This document shows, piece by piece, positions 45,169 to 53,309 of a DNA stretch of 64,000 nucleotides. The position numbers were made by a program, and so were the translations under genes. The notes beneath the pieces are model-generated. The model ran no database searches, was not told the origin of the DNA, and saw only the letters and a program-made list of their open reading frames with translations. How positions within the stretch are numbered: the first letter of the stretch is position 1; each line of letters begins with the position of its first letter. Origin of the DNA: Chitinophaga sp. Ak27 (GTDB lineage: Bacteria > Bacteroidota > Bacteroidia > Chitinophagales > Chitinophagaceae). The stretch covers positions 1-64,000 of the forward strand of contig NZ_JABAOB010000013.1 in the NCBI RefSeq assembly GCF_012726295.1. The letters are read 5' to 3'.

Positions 45169-47748
45169 TTAAGCAGAATTCCTGCCAGCGTTGATAATTC
45201 CGAAAGAACAACGCATGATGAGCTTCTCGTAAGTTTCGCGCTCTTTGCCATTGTCAGGATGTGAATCAAGTTCGCGGATACGGGTCAGTGCATACTGTTG
45301 TGTCGTAAGCAATGGTAATATCATACGTTCCCTCATTTGTATCGACAGCTGGTCAATGGGGCTGCCTGCCATCAGTTCCGATTCGTTGGTGAGGCGGAGC
45401 AGGTATTTTTTAGTCAGTTCAAATTCATCATAGATCATCTGCCATACTTCGCCGTACTGTGGATGTTTGGCCAGGTAGGCAGTAAGTGGGAAATAGCTTT
45501 TCTTCATCGCCATTTCACAGTTGTCGAGCAAGGTTCTGAAAAACAGGGAATGCCGGTACAATGCGGCTACGGCTTCCCATTTGCCTTGTTTATCCAGTGC
45601 CTGTAATGCACTACCCACGCCGTAATACCCGGGAACATTTTGTTTCAGCTGGCTCCAGGCGCCCACATAAGGCACGGCTCTCAGGTCGTTCAGGTTTAGC
45701 TTGGCCGAGGAGTTGCGCTTGCTGGGACGGCTGCCGATATTGGCTTCTGCATAGTAGCGCAGCGGGCTGGCGTGATCCAGGTAAGCCAGGAAGTGCGGAT
45801 GTGTTTTGAGTTTATTATAAGCGGTATACCCTTCGTCCGACAAAGATTGTAACAGGTCTTCCTCCGCTTTGCTGAGGGTTACCTCCCGGGAAGAAAACAG
45901 TTCGTTGCTGATACCTGCGTGAATCAGTTGTTCCATATTGAACTGTGCAGCATCCACCGTTCCAAAGTTGGAACTGATGGTTTGTCCCTGGATAGTTTGC
46001 TGGATTTCCTGGTTGGCAATATTCCTTCCCATGGAAGCATAGAACTGGTGCGTTTTCCCACCGCCGCGGGCCGGGGGACCTCCCCTGCCATCAAAAAACA
46101 CGACGCTGATACCATATTCTTCGGAGATGGTAGTCAGTTCTTCTTTGGCTTTATAAATGCTCCAGTTCGCCATCAGGTAACCCCCATCTTTAGTGCCGTC
46201 TGAGAAACCGAGCATGATGGTTTGTTTGCATTGGCGGCGTTGCAGGTGCTGGCGATAATCTGCATTTTCATATAACAGCTTCATCACCTGCCCTGCGTGG
46301 CGAAGATCGTCGATGGTTTCGAACAGTGGCACAATATCTACCGTCATTTCTTCTTTCTTCCAACCACTCAGCAGGAACATACCGTATACTTCTATTACGC
46401 TGAGTATACTGGTACTATGACTGATAATATAACGGTTACAGCCTTCTTCTCCGTTGGCTGCCTGTATTTGTTTAATTGCTGCGATGGTTTGCAGGGCGTC
46501 CTGGTGCAGGGGATTTTCCAGCTGCTGTGGATCTATGGCTTGCTGAATGTTCAACAGGGCCTGGATCTTGTCAGCCTCGGCGAGCGAGGTATAGTTATCC
46601 GGCAGAGCGGATGTTTTAGCCGCCACCGCTTCGAGCAAGGCTTCATGTACGGAGCTATCCTGGCGGATATCCAGGGATGCGAAGAAGAGGCCGAATATTT
46701 CTACTTTGCTGATCAGGTTTTCTACCAGGTGTACAAATAATCCGTTGTGTTCTTCGAGAATTGTTTTTCGTATACCCGCCAGCGTATCCAGGATTTCCTT
46801 ACGGCTGATATCAGCTTTATGGCCGGGTACAAAGAGGTTGCGGGATAATTTGGCTTCCAGTGCTGCCACCACGTTTTCCACACCTTTAAAGGTGAGGCGG
46901 CGGCGCAGGTTACGTACTTCGCGGAAATAGCATTTCATTATGGAAGCACGCAGGGCGGCGGCCACTTCAATAGTGGTAGGCGCTTTCACAAACGGGTTGC
47001 CGTCGCGGTCGCCGCCGGGCCAGAAGCCCATACGGATCAGGGAATTATCGCTACTGATGGCGCCGGGGAACTGCGCCCGGATAAAGGACAGGATACGGCC
47101 GGCGGACTGATAAAATATATTTTCGAGGAACCACACCAAGCTGATGGCTTCATCATACGGGGTGGGTTTTTCTTTTTTGAAGAAAGGTGTTTTACCCAGC
47201 TGCTGCAGGTACATGTTTACCTGGCTGGTGTTTTCATCGATGAGGGCTTTAGACAAATCGTTGATGATACCTAACACCTCGCCGGGATAAAACTGCGTAG
47301 GATGCGCGGTGAGCACCAGTCGCACGGAGAAATCCTTCAGTTTTTCCTTCAATGCTTCCTGGGCCTGCTCCTGGATAACTTCCGACTGGAGGTGGCGCAA
47401 GGTACCGCTTCCCTGCAGGTCGCGGATATTCCGGAAGGCGGCGTCTTCGAGTGCATCAAACAATACCACCTGCCTTTCTGCATACTGTACAAAGCGGAAC
47501 AGCAGGTCCGTTCGCTGTTTATCTTCTGTATAGGTAGTATACTGTTTAAAGAAGGAATCCATGATTTCCTGGGGGCTGCTGCCTTTGGCATATCCTTCTT
47601 CGCAGTGAAGCAGGAACAGTGACAGGAATACCCCTGTCTTTTCCACCCGGTGGAAAGGCAATGAAGTGAAGAGGCTGTTGTATAGCTGAAACTTGGTACC
47701 AACGAGGTTCTTAAACTGTTGCAGCGAGTTATTTACCGGCGCTTCCAT
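45169..47748 (-). CDS. ppc: Phosphoenolpyruvate carboxylase
   Basis: An 859-residue anaplerotic enzyme that carboxylates PEP to oxaloacetate. Catalytic motifs are VLTAHPTQ near 143 (many PEPCs have HPTE), GFWPGGDRDGNPFV near 243, GFSDGTKDGGYLMANW near 520 and the glycine-rich loop FFDGRGGPPARGGGKTH near 553. The C-terminus reads INAGRNSA where most bacterial PEPCs end in RNTG. The slightly short length and these variants fit the Bacteroidota branch. It has its own terminator. Confidence 0.96.
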   Translation of the reverse strand: MEAPVNNSLQQFKNLVGTKFQLYNSLFTSLPFHRVEKTGVFLSLFLLHCEEGYAKGSSPQEIMDSFFKQYTTYTEDKQRTDLLFRFVQYAERQVVLFDALEDAAFRNIRDLQGSGTLRHLQSEVIQEQAQEALKEKLKDFSVRLVLTAHPTQFYPGEVLGIINDLSKALIDENTSQVNMYLQQLGKTPFFKKEKPTPYDEAISLVWFLENIFYQSAGRILSFIRAQFPGAISSDNSLIRMGFWPGGDRDGNPFVKAPTTIEVAAALRASIMKCYFREVRNLRRRLTFKGVENVVAALEAKLSRNLFVPGHKADISRKEILDTLAGIRKTILEEHNGLFVHLVENLISKVEIFGLFFASLDIRQDSSVHEALLEAVAAKTSALPDNYTSLAEADKIQALLNIQQAIDPQQLENPLHQDALQTIAAIKQIQAANGEEGCNRYIISHSTSILSVIEVYGMFLLSGWKKEEMTVDIVPLFETIDDLRHAGQVMKLLYENADYRQHLQRRQCKQTIMLGFSDGTKDGGYLMANWSIYKAKEELTTISEEYGISVVFFDGRGGPPARGGGKTHQFYASMGRNIANQEIQQTIQGQTISSNFGTVDAAQFNMEQLIHAGISNELFSSREVTLSKAEEDLLQSLSDEGYTAYNKLKTHPHFLAYLDHASPLRYYAEANIGSRPSKRNSSAKLNLNDLRAVPYVGAWSQLKQNVPGYYGVGSALQALDKQGKWEAVAALYRHSLFFRTLLDNCEMAMKKSYFPLTAYLAKHPQYGEVWQMIYDEFELTKKYLLRLTNESELMAGSPIDQLSIQMRERMILPLLTTQQYALTRIRELDSHPDNGKERETYEKLIMRCSFGIINAGRNSA

Positions 47749-47884
47749 ACTAATTATCCGTTTATAGTGCTAAAGAAGAAGACTAAGCGGCCGTTAAATT
47801 AATAATTATTATATTAATTTCTTAGTTTTTTGATTTTTGTTTTACATAAATAGATAAAATTTAAATATTATCTAATAAATAGCT

Positions 47885-47927
47885 ATAAAAAAGCCAATCC
47901 CAGCCACTTTTGGTGAACCGGGACTGG
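47885..47927 (-). terminator. Intrinsic terminator after tonB
   Basis: CCAGTCCC pairs with GGGATTGG (one G-T pair) around an 18-nt interior, followed on the minus strand by CTTTTTTATAG. It lies about 85 bp after the tonB stop. Confidence 0.65.
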
Positions 47928-48010
47928 TATTCAGGATTAGAATGCGCGGTTAAATGGATGCAGGCCGGGGATAAACAGGCATGGGTAAATTTTAACGGGG
48001 TAATAATGGA

Positions 48011-48853
48011 TTATTGTTGCCCCAATTCAAACCGGATAGGCAGATTAAACAATACAGGGACGCTTTGTCCATTTTGCCGGCCGGGTTTCCATTTGGGCAT
48101 AGCGTTTACCACCCGCTTTGCCTCTTCTTCCAGACCAGCGCCTTTGACAGCACCTATTGTTTTCACATCAGTGATGCTGCCATCGCGGTTTACCACAAAC
48201 TGAACGAACACCATGCCCTGTACATCATTGTCCTGTGCCTGCGATGGGTATCTCACGTGGTTCTTGAGATATTTGGCCAATGCATCCGGCCCTCCCGGAA
48301 ACTCCGGCATAATTTCTACGAAGATCCGGGGACCTTTATCCTCCTCTGCGGGCGCTTCCAGTTTTACCACACCGGAGCCGCCAATACCGCTGGCTCCAAG
48401 GTCCACCTGCGCTCCATCTTCCACACCATCTGCTGTTTTAAAGCCGATCACTTTGTTTTCCATGTCGGTTTGTTTTGGAGGCATTTCATCCGGTGGTACA
48501 TCTTTGTCAACAATTACCAGTGTAGTATTTCTGACGGAAGCGGCCATAGGTGGCGGCGCAGAAGTTACCGGCGGAGGTGGCGGTGTGAACTTTTTTTCTT
48601 CCGGGATGTCGATAGGTTTCAATACGGCCGGTTCTTTAGTGAGCACGAGTGGACGTACATTATCAGCGGCTTTCAGGGTGTTGTCCAGTACGTAACCACC
48701 TATTACTACCAGTATAACAGAAGCGGTGCCGACGATTGAATTACGAACGCGCTTGTCGTAACGGTTGCGCAATTCATAGGCGCCATAATCTTTATTCCTT
48801 CCGGAGAAGAGAATGTCAAGGAACGGGGTTCCCTGGATTTTAGTTGAGTCCAT
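48011..48853 (-). CDS. tonB: TonB-family energy transducer
   Basis: From the ATG at 48853 (MDSTKIQGTPFLDILFSGRNKDYGAYELR..., a common start in the phylum) the product has 280 residues. One membrane helix (about 38-60), a proline-rich stretch (FTPPPPPVTSAPPPMA) that spans the periplasm, and a C-terminal TonB domain (IMPEFPGGPDALAKYLKNHVRYP...KWKPGRQNGQSVPVLFNLPIRF) are all present. It links the proton motive force, via ExbBD, to TonB-dependent receptors such as the SusC protein at 57.8-60.9 kb. exbBD genes are not in the window. Upstream in-frame ATGs exist but would extend into the leader hairpin. Confidence 0.92.
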   Translation of the reverse strand: MDSTKIQGTPFLDILFSGRNKDYGAYELRNRYDKRVRNSIVGTASVILVVIGGYVLDNTLKAADNVRPLVLTKEPAVLKPIDIPEEKKFTPPPPPVTSAPPPMAASVRNTTLVIVDKDVPPDEMPPKQTDMENKVIGFKTADGVEDGAQVDLGASGIGGSGVVKLEAPAEEDKGPRIFVEIMPEFPGGPDALAKYLKNHVRYPSQAQDNDVQGMVFVQFVVNRDGSITDVKTIGAVKGAGLEEEAKRVVNAMPKWKPGRQNGQSVPVLFNLPIRFELGQQ

Positions 48854-48945
48854 GGCAATTTGTTTTTTAATTAGATGTAGCTGTAAAATATTTTCCATAC
48901 GCTTCCGGAAAATATTTTTTGGGGAGAGGGAGGTATATAAAATAG

Positions 48946-48970
48946 AAGTCCCGACTGGACGTCGGGACTT
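48946..48970 (-). promoter_or_regulatory. Strong hairpin in the tonB leader
   Basis: A perfect 10-bp stem (AAGTCCCGAC / GTCGGGACTT) with a 5-nt loop, 93 bp ahead of the tonB start, followed on the minus strand by CTATTTTATATA. It could be a leader attenuator, or the terminator of a short upstream transcript such as that starting at 49680. Confidence 0.45.
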
Positions 48971-49566
48971 GCTGGCACTGGGGACCTTACCTGGAAACAA
49001 GTGGTTCCTTTTTTCAATCAGGCTTTCCGAAAATAGTATATACATGTACGTTGGTATAACCCGTTCCGGATAAATATTTTTATTGTAACAGCTATATCAG
49101 CCGGTATTAATTTTATGTTACTTCAGCCGCCGGGGCTACCGGCCAGCAAAACCCACCAGAATTGTCTGAAGCAGCGCCCCTTTGAACTGAAGTTGATTTT
49201 ACATCTTCATTGGATAGTATACGTGTAACCGTTTACGTTATATTTTAAGCACTGTTATCAACAGTCGCCTGGTATTCTTTTGTAAGATTAAAACGAGAAG
49301 GTATCTGGTGCAGTTGTTGGTTGAAATGCCAGGAGGATGCGGGTAGATATGTTACGGATAAATTTACCACCAATAAATTTTTGCAACACACCTATCCCGC
49401 AGGCCCAACCAGGCATTCTATTTACAGCTTACAGAACGCAAGATCTTTTCAACAACAGCCTATGGCTGTTTTATAATAACGGGAACAGGTGATATATATC
49501 CTTGACAATTGCGTTTGGGAACGCCCTCCACTTAATAGCGTGTGCCTTTTCATAGTGTATGTTTAT
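48971..49566. other. Gene-free region upstream of tonB
   Basis: About 600 bp with no credible protein gene. A possible transcript from the promoter at 49686-49716 would run through it toward tonB. No further conserved structure was recognised. Confidence 0.5.
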
Positions 49567-49665
49567 TTACACGTTTTCAATAATGATGGCTGCAACACCT
49601 TGCTGGTGGATCAAAGGATGCCGGAAGCGTTTGCCTGATGCTTCCCTGATGGCGGTAGATTTTAT
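49567..49665 (-). other. Orphan mini-ORF without a standard start codon
   Basis: Right behind a consensus promoter/operator there is an open frame of 32 codons beginning with ATA (IKSTAIREASG...) and ending in HQQGVAAIIIENV before TAA. Its composition, with a basic first half and an aliphatic end, looks protein-like, but there is no ATG, GTG or TTG. It might be a leader peptide with a non-standard start, a decayed small gene, or chance. Confidence 0.3.
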
Positions 49666-49667
49666 TA

Positions 49668-49716
49668 GTCTACTGATTTGGTAGACAAATATACATCCAC
49701 TTTTATTAATTCCAAA
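49668..49716 (-). promoter_or_regulatory. Consensus promoter overlapped by a 19-bp palindromic operator
   Basis: On the minus strand TTTG (49716-49713), 19 nt of spacer and TATATTTG (49693-49686) form a perfect Bacteroidota promoter. The palindrome GTCTAC-TGATTTG-GTAGAC (49668-49686) begins at the last base of the -7 box and covers the expected start site near 49680, which suits repression. The shape resembles Rrf2-family sites, but this is an impression only. Downstream are the 32-codon mini-ORF and, 0.8 kb away, tonB. Confidence 0.6.
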
Positions 49717-49788
49717 TAATCGTCCTACTTTTTTTCTGTTTTTATATAGGCTACGGGGTAGGAAGTGACGGGAAGCTGGACAAAAGCT

Positions 49789-49796
49789 TATTTTTG
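49789..49796 (+). promoter_or_regulatory. -7 box immediately before yitT
   Basis: TATTTTTG matches TAnnTTTG and ends four bases before the ATG at 49801, so the transcript should be leaderless or nearly so. No good -33 TTTG is present. Confidence 0.45.
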
Positions 49797-49800
49797 CGGC

Positions 49801-50631
49801 ATGAAAGAGCATGTGAAAAACATTTTACTCCTCATGGCGGGCGCGCTGATCTTTGCAGCGGGCATTAACTACCTGGCTATTCCCAACAAATTATCTGAAG
49901 GTGGAGTGATTGGTATTACCATTGTAACCTATTACTATTTTGGATGGTCGCCAGGCATCACCAATCTGATTATCAATGCCGTCCTGGTTGTTACAGGGTA
50001 TAAGCTATTGGATAAACGAGGCATGCTCTACACATTACTGGGCATATTCTTTTGTTCCTTATTCCTGTATCTCACTGAAAACAAACTAACCCCGGTAACA
50101 ACCAATCCTCTACTGGCTGCCATCTTTGCCGGATTATTAGTGGGTATCGGTATTGGCCTGGTATTCCTTTCCGGGGGCACTACCGGCGGATCAGCCATTG
50201 TAGCTCGTATGGCCAACAAATACCTCGGCTGGACCCTGGGCAACGCCATGCTTATTTTCGACATCATTGTCATCCTCGCATCTTCCTTTATTATAGGTAT
50301 AGAAAAAACCATGTACACCTTTATTGCAGTATACATTGGTGCAAGGGCGGTAGATTATATCGTAGACGGCCTCAATACCAAACGGGCTATTACCGTCATT
50401 TCTAACCATACCGCCGCCATTGCGGATAAAATTACCGGGGAAATGAAACGGGGGGCCACCGTATTACATGGCCATGGCGCCTATACCAAAGCCACCAAGG
50501 AAGTGCTGTACGTGGTAATTGGTAAACAGGAATTGATGCGACTTAAATCGCTGGTACAGGAAACTGACCCCGAAGCCTTCGTGGTGATTCACGAAGTACA
50601 TGAAGTACTGGGACGGGGCTTTTCTATGTAA
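49801..50631 (+). CDS. YitT-family membrane protein
   Basis: From the ATG at 49801 the product has 276 residues: five or six membrane helices (about 8-170; LLMAGALIFAAGINYLAIPNKLSEGGVIGI, VFLSGGTTGGSAIVARMANKYLGW) followed by a cytosolic DUF2179 domain (TVISNHTAAIADKITGEMKRGATVLHGHGAYT, VVIHEVHEVLGRGF). The function of the family is unresolved; transport of a small solute has been suggested. The upstream in-frame ATG (49765) lies ahead of the -7 box and is unlikely. It converges on the cold-shock gene with a 24-bp hairpin between the two stops. Confidence 0.92.
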   Translation: MKEHVKNILLLMAGALIFAAGINYLAIPNKLSEGGVIGITIVTYYYFGWSPGITNLIINAVLVVTGYKLLDKRGMLYTLLGIFFCSLFLYLTENKLTPVTTNPLLAAIFAGLLVGIGIGLVFLSGGTTGGSAIVARMANKYLGWTLGNAMLIFDIIVILASSFIIGIEKTMYTFIAVYIGARAVDYIVDGLNTKRAITVISNHTAAIADKITGEMKRGATVLHGHGAYTKATKEVLYVVIGKQELMRLKSLVQETDPEAFVVIHEVHEVLGRGFSM

Positions 50632-50640
50632 TATTGCCAG

Positions 50641-50664
50641 AGGTGGGCCTGTAATGGCCCACCT
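50641..50664. terminator. Bidirectional hairpin between yitT and the cold-shock gene
   Basis: AGGTGGGCC-TGTAAT-GGCCCACCT: a perfect 9-bp GC-rich stem filling the space between two convergent stop codons. It lacks a long T-run, so it may act more as an mRNA 3' end stabiliser. Confidence 0.55.
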
Positions 50665-50665
50665 G

Positions 50666-51121
50666 TTAAGACTTTCCGGACCGGGAACCGGCTTTTGTTA
50701 CTGCTATCGCGTTATAACCTCTTGCGCTCTTTTCTCTTACAAAAGAAACACTATCTCTCTCTTTAACAGGTTCTGATAACTGGTTAATATGGAAGAATAC
50801 ACTTTCCCCAGATTTATCGTCCGTAATAAATCCAAATCCCTTTAAGGTGTTGAAGAACGTAATAATTCCGGTCCTGGTGTTATCTTCGGGAGGCCGGGGG
50901 GTGGCGCCAATCCGGATATCTTTAGGATCTATTTCCGCTCTCTGAGTCTGCCTCGGGGGCTCACTACTCAGGTTACCGTCTTCATCTACATACGCCAACA
51001 TATCTTCCAGGCTCTTACCTTTACTGTTATTCACTTTCCGCTCTTCCTTTTTTTGCGCCTTATTTTCTTTCACCTTCATTTTCTTGTTCCTGTTTTCTTT
51101 TTTTGAGAAAGATTCTCCCAT
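50666..51121 (-). CDS. Cold-shock domain protein with basic N-terminal extension
   Basis: The 151-residue protein has a disordered, lysine-rich N-terminus (about 1-80) and a C-terminal cold-shock domain (about 83-145). Its RNA-binding motifs are GFGFITDD (RNP1-like) and VFFHINQL (RNP2-like), in GIITFFNTLKGFGF. It should bind single-stranded RNA or DNA and may melt RNA structures. It is the last of three genes for small RNA-binding proteins (two RRM proteins upstream, gaps 37 and 30 bp). Confidence 0.9.
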   Translation of the reverse strand: MGESFSKKENRNKKMKVKENKAQKKEERKVNNSKGKSLEDMLAYVDEDGNLSSEPPRQTQRAEIDPKDIRIGATPRPPEDNTRTGIITFFNTLKGFGFITDDKSGESVFFHINQLSEPVKERDSVSFVREKSARGYNAIAVTKAGSRSGKS

Positions 51122-51158
51122 AATTGCATCATTTTAGTTAAATCGCATTATTGCGTAG

Positions 51159-51392
51159 TTATTCCACTTCGTATATATTCAGAAACTGGTTCATAAAATT
51201 GAGATTATTCAACCCTGTAATGGCAGATCTCCCCTCATTGCTGTCTTTCATGTATACATAAGCATATCCCAATGATTTCCCGTTAACATCAGTAGATAGT
51301 TCTATCAATAGCACCATACCGAATGCAACAAAAAGATCATATAGTTCTTTTTCAGAAGCCTTACTATGTAAGTTTCCAATATAAATTTTCAT
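51159..51392 (-). CDS. Small RRM-domain RNA-binding protein
   Basis: A single RNA-recognition motif of 77 residues: MKIYIGNLHSKASEKELYDLF (RNP2 = IYIGNL) and LGYAYVYM as a divergent RNP1, where the usual aromatic positions are only partly kept (Y-A-Y in place of F-G-F). It may bind RNA more weakly than its neighbour. It is the middle gene of the RRM-RRM-CSP cluster and ends close to the RRM fold boundary, with no tail. Confidence 0.88.
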   Translation of the reverse strand: MKIYIGNLHSKASEKELYDLFVAFGMVLLIELSTDVNGKSLGYAYVYMKDSNEGRSAITGLNNLNFMNQFLNIYEVE

Positions 51393-51422
51393 CGTATATA
51401 AAAAAGAGACATAAGGAATGGT

Positions 51423-51698
51423 CTAATACCTTGGTCTTGGGAAACGCTCTCTTTCTGTCCGGGGCCTGGCTTCATTGACTACAATTACCTGTGCATCCAT
51501 CAAAGTGCTGTTCAGGTCCCTGATAGCGCGTTCTGCTTCAGCATCAACCGGCATCTCTACAAAACCGAAGCCTTTGGAACGTCCGGTATAATTATCTATA
51601 ATTACTTTGGTACTCCGTACCATACCAAATGGTGAAAACAGGGTCGTTAACTGTTGTTCAGTGGTCTGGCTGCTTAAATTGCCAATAAAAATATTCAT
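51423..51698 (-). CDS. RRM-domain RNA-binding protein
   Basis: A 91-residue protein with one canonical RRM: RNP2 IFIGNL at the start and RNP1 KGFGFVEM near residue 42, followed by a short basic, proline/arginine-rich tail (ARPRTERERFPRPRY). Such proteins are abundant in Bacteroidota, which lack Hfq in many lineages, and have been proposed as global RNA chaperones. It is the first gene of the cluster with a second RRM protein and a cold-shock protein. Confidence 0.93.
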   Translation of the reverse strand: MNIFIGNLSSQTTEQQLTTLFSPFGMVRSTKVIIDNYTGRSKGFGFVEMPVDAEAERAIRDLNSTLMDAQVIVVNEARPRTERERFPRPRY

Positions 51699-52021
51699 TC
51701 GATAAACCTTTAAATGTGAGAAATATGGCGGCTGGGAAAGCGAAGACTGAGGGAGAAAAGGAATAATCCAAACTAAGTCAGAAGAAGCTAAGGCAGAGCC
51801 TTGTGTAGATGAAGGTAGGCTTTAAAATCGAACAAATGCGGTATTATCTTAAAATTGCCGGGAAATATTCTGTTAGGGAGCTCAAATGGTCAACTATTAT
51901 TTTTATTTTAACGATTGCGCCAAAGGATATTTGGATTTTGCATATTAGATGTATATATTGTAGGCAGCTCAACGCTCTTTCATTCCTTACCATCTTATCA
52001 ACCAATAATAATTAAAGGGAA
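51699..52021. other. Divergent regulatory gap, RRM cluster / DUF5009
   Basis: About 320 AT-rich bp holding the promoters of two divergent units. Only a one-mismatch -7 box on the minus strand (TTAGTTTG near 51772-51779) could be suggested for the RRM cluster; a long 5' leader as in cold-shock genes is possible. The open frame at 51809-52015 shows no protein-like features. Confidence 0.4.
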
Positions 52022-53143
52022 ATGACACAAAGCCCACAACGCTTTTTACCGCTGGATGTACTCCGCGGCATGACCGTCTGTTTCATGATCATTGTGAATA
52101 CAGGCGGCACAGGTGGTACCTATTGGCCCCTGGACCATGCGGCCTGGCATGGATGGACCCCCACCGACCTGGTATTCCCTTCTTTTCTCTTTGCCGTGGG
52201 TAATGCCATGAGCTTCAGCATGAGAAAGTATGAACAGTTGGGGAATGCTGCTGTACTGGGAAAAATTTTCAAACGTACGTTGATTATTTTCCTGCTCGGC
52301 TTCCTCATGTACTGGTTCCCGTTTGTGAATCATACTGACCATGGCCTTGAACTAAGGCCTTTTGATCATACGCGTATACTGGGCGTATTGCAACGTATTG
52401 CACTCTGTTACTGTATAGCGTCCCTGCTTATTCACTACTGCTCTAAAAAAGTGGTATGGGGCATCAGCGCCCTGTTCCTGCTGGGATATTGGCTGGTGAT
52501 GTGGCAGTTTGGCGTTCCAGGACAACAATATACCATGACCGGCAATGCAGGCATCCTGCTGGATAAATTAGTCATGGGAGAAAACCATATGTATCATGGT
52601 GAAGGCATTGCCTTTGATCCGGAAGGTATTCTCAGTACTATTCCTGCGGTAGTAAATGTAGTTGCCGGTTATTACACCGGGCTGTTTGTACAGCAGCAAG
52701 GGCGCACCAAACAAGGTATTCAACGCATGGTGCTGGCCGGCATCGTATGTTTTGCCCTGGCCTATGCCTGGAATACTGCTTTCCCTATCAATAAAAAACT
52801 CTGGACCAGCTCCTATGTATTATTAACCGTAGGTATAGATTTACTATTATTAGCACTGCTCATCTTCGTTATCGACATCACCGGCTTCACCAAGGGCACG
52901 GGTTTCTTCACCGTATTCGGGAAAAACCCGCTGTTCCTTTACCTGCTCTCAGAGATACTCGCCATCTTGTTCTATTTTTTCCAGGTAGGCAATGTATCGC
53001 TGTATCAATGGATCAACGACACGGTGTTCCAGGCATTGTCGCCAGGAAAATTCGGGTCATTGTTGTTTTCACTGGCCTTCATGCTTACCTGCTGGTTAGT
53101 GGGCTTTATCCTCGATAAAAAGAAAATATACGTCAGGGTGTAA
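52022..53143 (+). CDS. DUF5009/HGSNAT-like membrane acyltransferase
   Basis: The 373-residue protein has about ten membrane helices and the family start RFLPLDVLRGMTVCFMIIVNTGG followed by LDHAAWHGWTPTDLVFPSFLF, whose histidine and Asp are conserved in heparan-alpha-glucosaminide N-acetyltransferase relatives. FGKNPLFLYLLSEILAI also fits. Members (NagX-like) are thought to acetylate amino sugars across the inner membrane in chitin or glycan use. GH20 in the same window would supply such sugars, but the two are 14 kb apart. The stop TAA runs directly into palindrome copy 4. Confidence 0.88.
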   Translation: MTQSPQRFLPLDVLRGMTVCFMIIVNTGGTGGTYWPLDHAAWHGWTPTDLVFPSFLFAVGNAMSFSMRKYEQLGNAAVLGKIFKRTLIIFLLGFLMYWFPFVNHTDHGLELRPFDHTRILGVLQRIALCYCIASLLIHYCSKKVVWGISALFLLGYWLVMWQFGVPGQQYTMTGNAGILLDKLVMGENHMYHGEGIAFDPEGILSTIPAVVNVVAGYYTGLFVQQQGRTKQGIQRMVLAGIVCFALAYAWNTAFPINKKLWTSSYVLLTVGIDLLLLALLIFVIDITGFTKGTGFFTVFGKNPLFLYLLSEILAILFYFFQVGNVSLYQWINDTVFQALSPGKFGSLLFSLAFMLTCWLVGFILDKKKIYVRV

Positions 53144-53283
53144 AAAGCAGAAAGCGAAAAGCAGAAAGCAAAAAGCAAAAAGCTATTATGGAGGATGATT
53201 AAAGCGAATTCTAAATATCCGCTAAGTTCTTCTCCATAATAGCTTTTTGCTTTTTGCTTTCTGCTTTTCGCTTTCTGCTTTTT
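53142..53283. repeat. Heptad-arm palindrome, copy 4 (perfect 52-bp arms)
   Basis: Left arm 53142-53193 and right arm 53232-53283 are exact reverse complements over 52 bp, around a 38-nt core (ATGATTAAAGCGAATT... with GCGAA and CCGCT flanks). The arms are runs of AAAGCAG, AAAGCGA and AAAAGCA-type units. It starts at the last two bases of the DUF5009 stop codon and ends 26 bp before the SDR start codon. Confidence 0.95.
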
Positions 53284-53309
53284 CCCTAACTTGTCCTCAA
53301 AAAAATAGC

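Noticed and set aside
48014..48739. Plus-strand open frame of 241 codons opposite tonB
   Set aside because: Lies wholly antisense to the convincing TonB sequence and lacks protein-like features.
49522..49553. SAM-I riboswitch-like GTGGAGGG on the minus strand upstream of tonB
   Set aside because: Only the short GTGGAGGG word agrees; the conserved GATGAAACC-type and GGCAACC segments of the SAM-I aptamer are missing.
51809..52015. 68-codon plus-strand frame ahead of the DUF5009 gene
   Set aside because: No signal peptide, motif or good start context, and it occupies the divergent promoter region.
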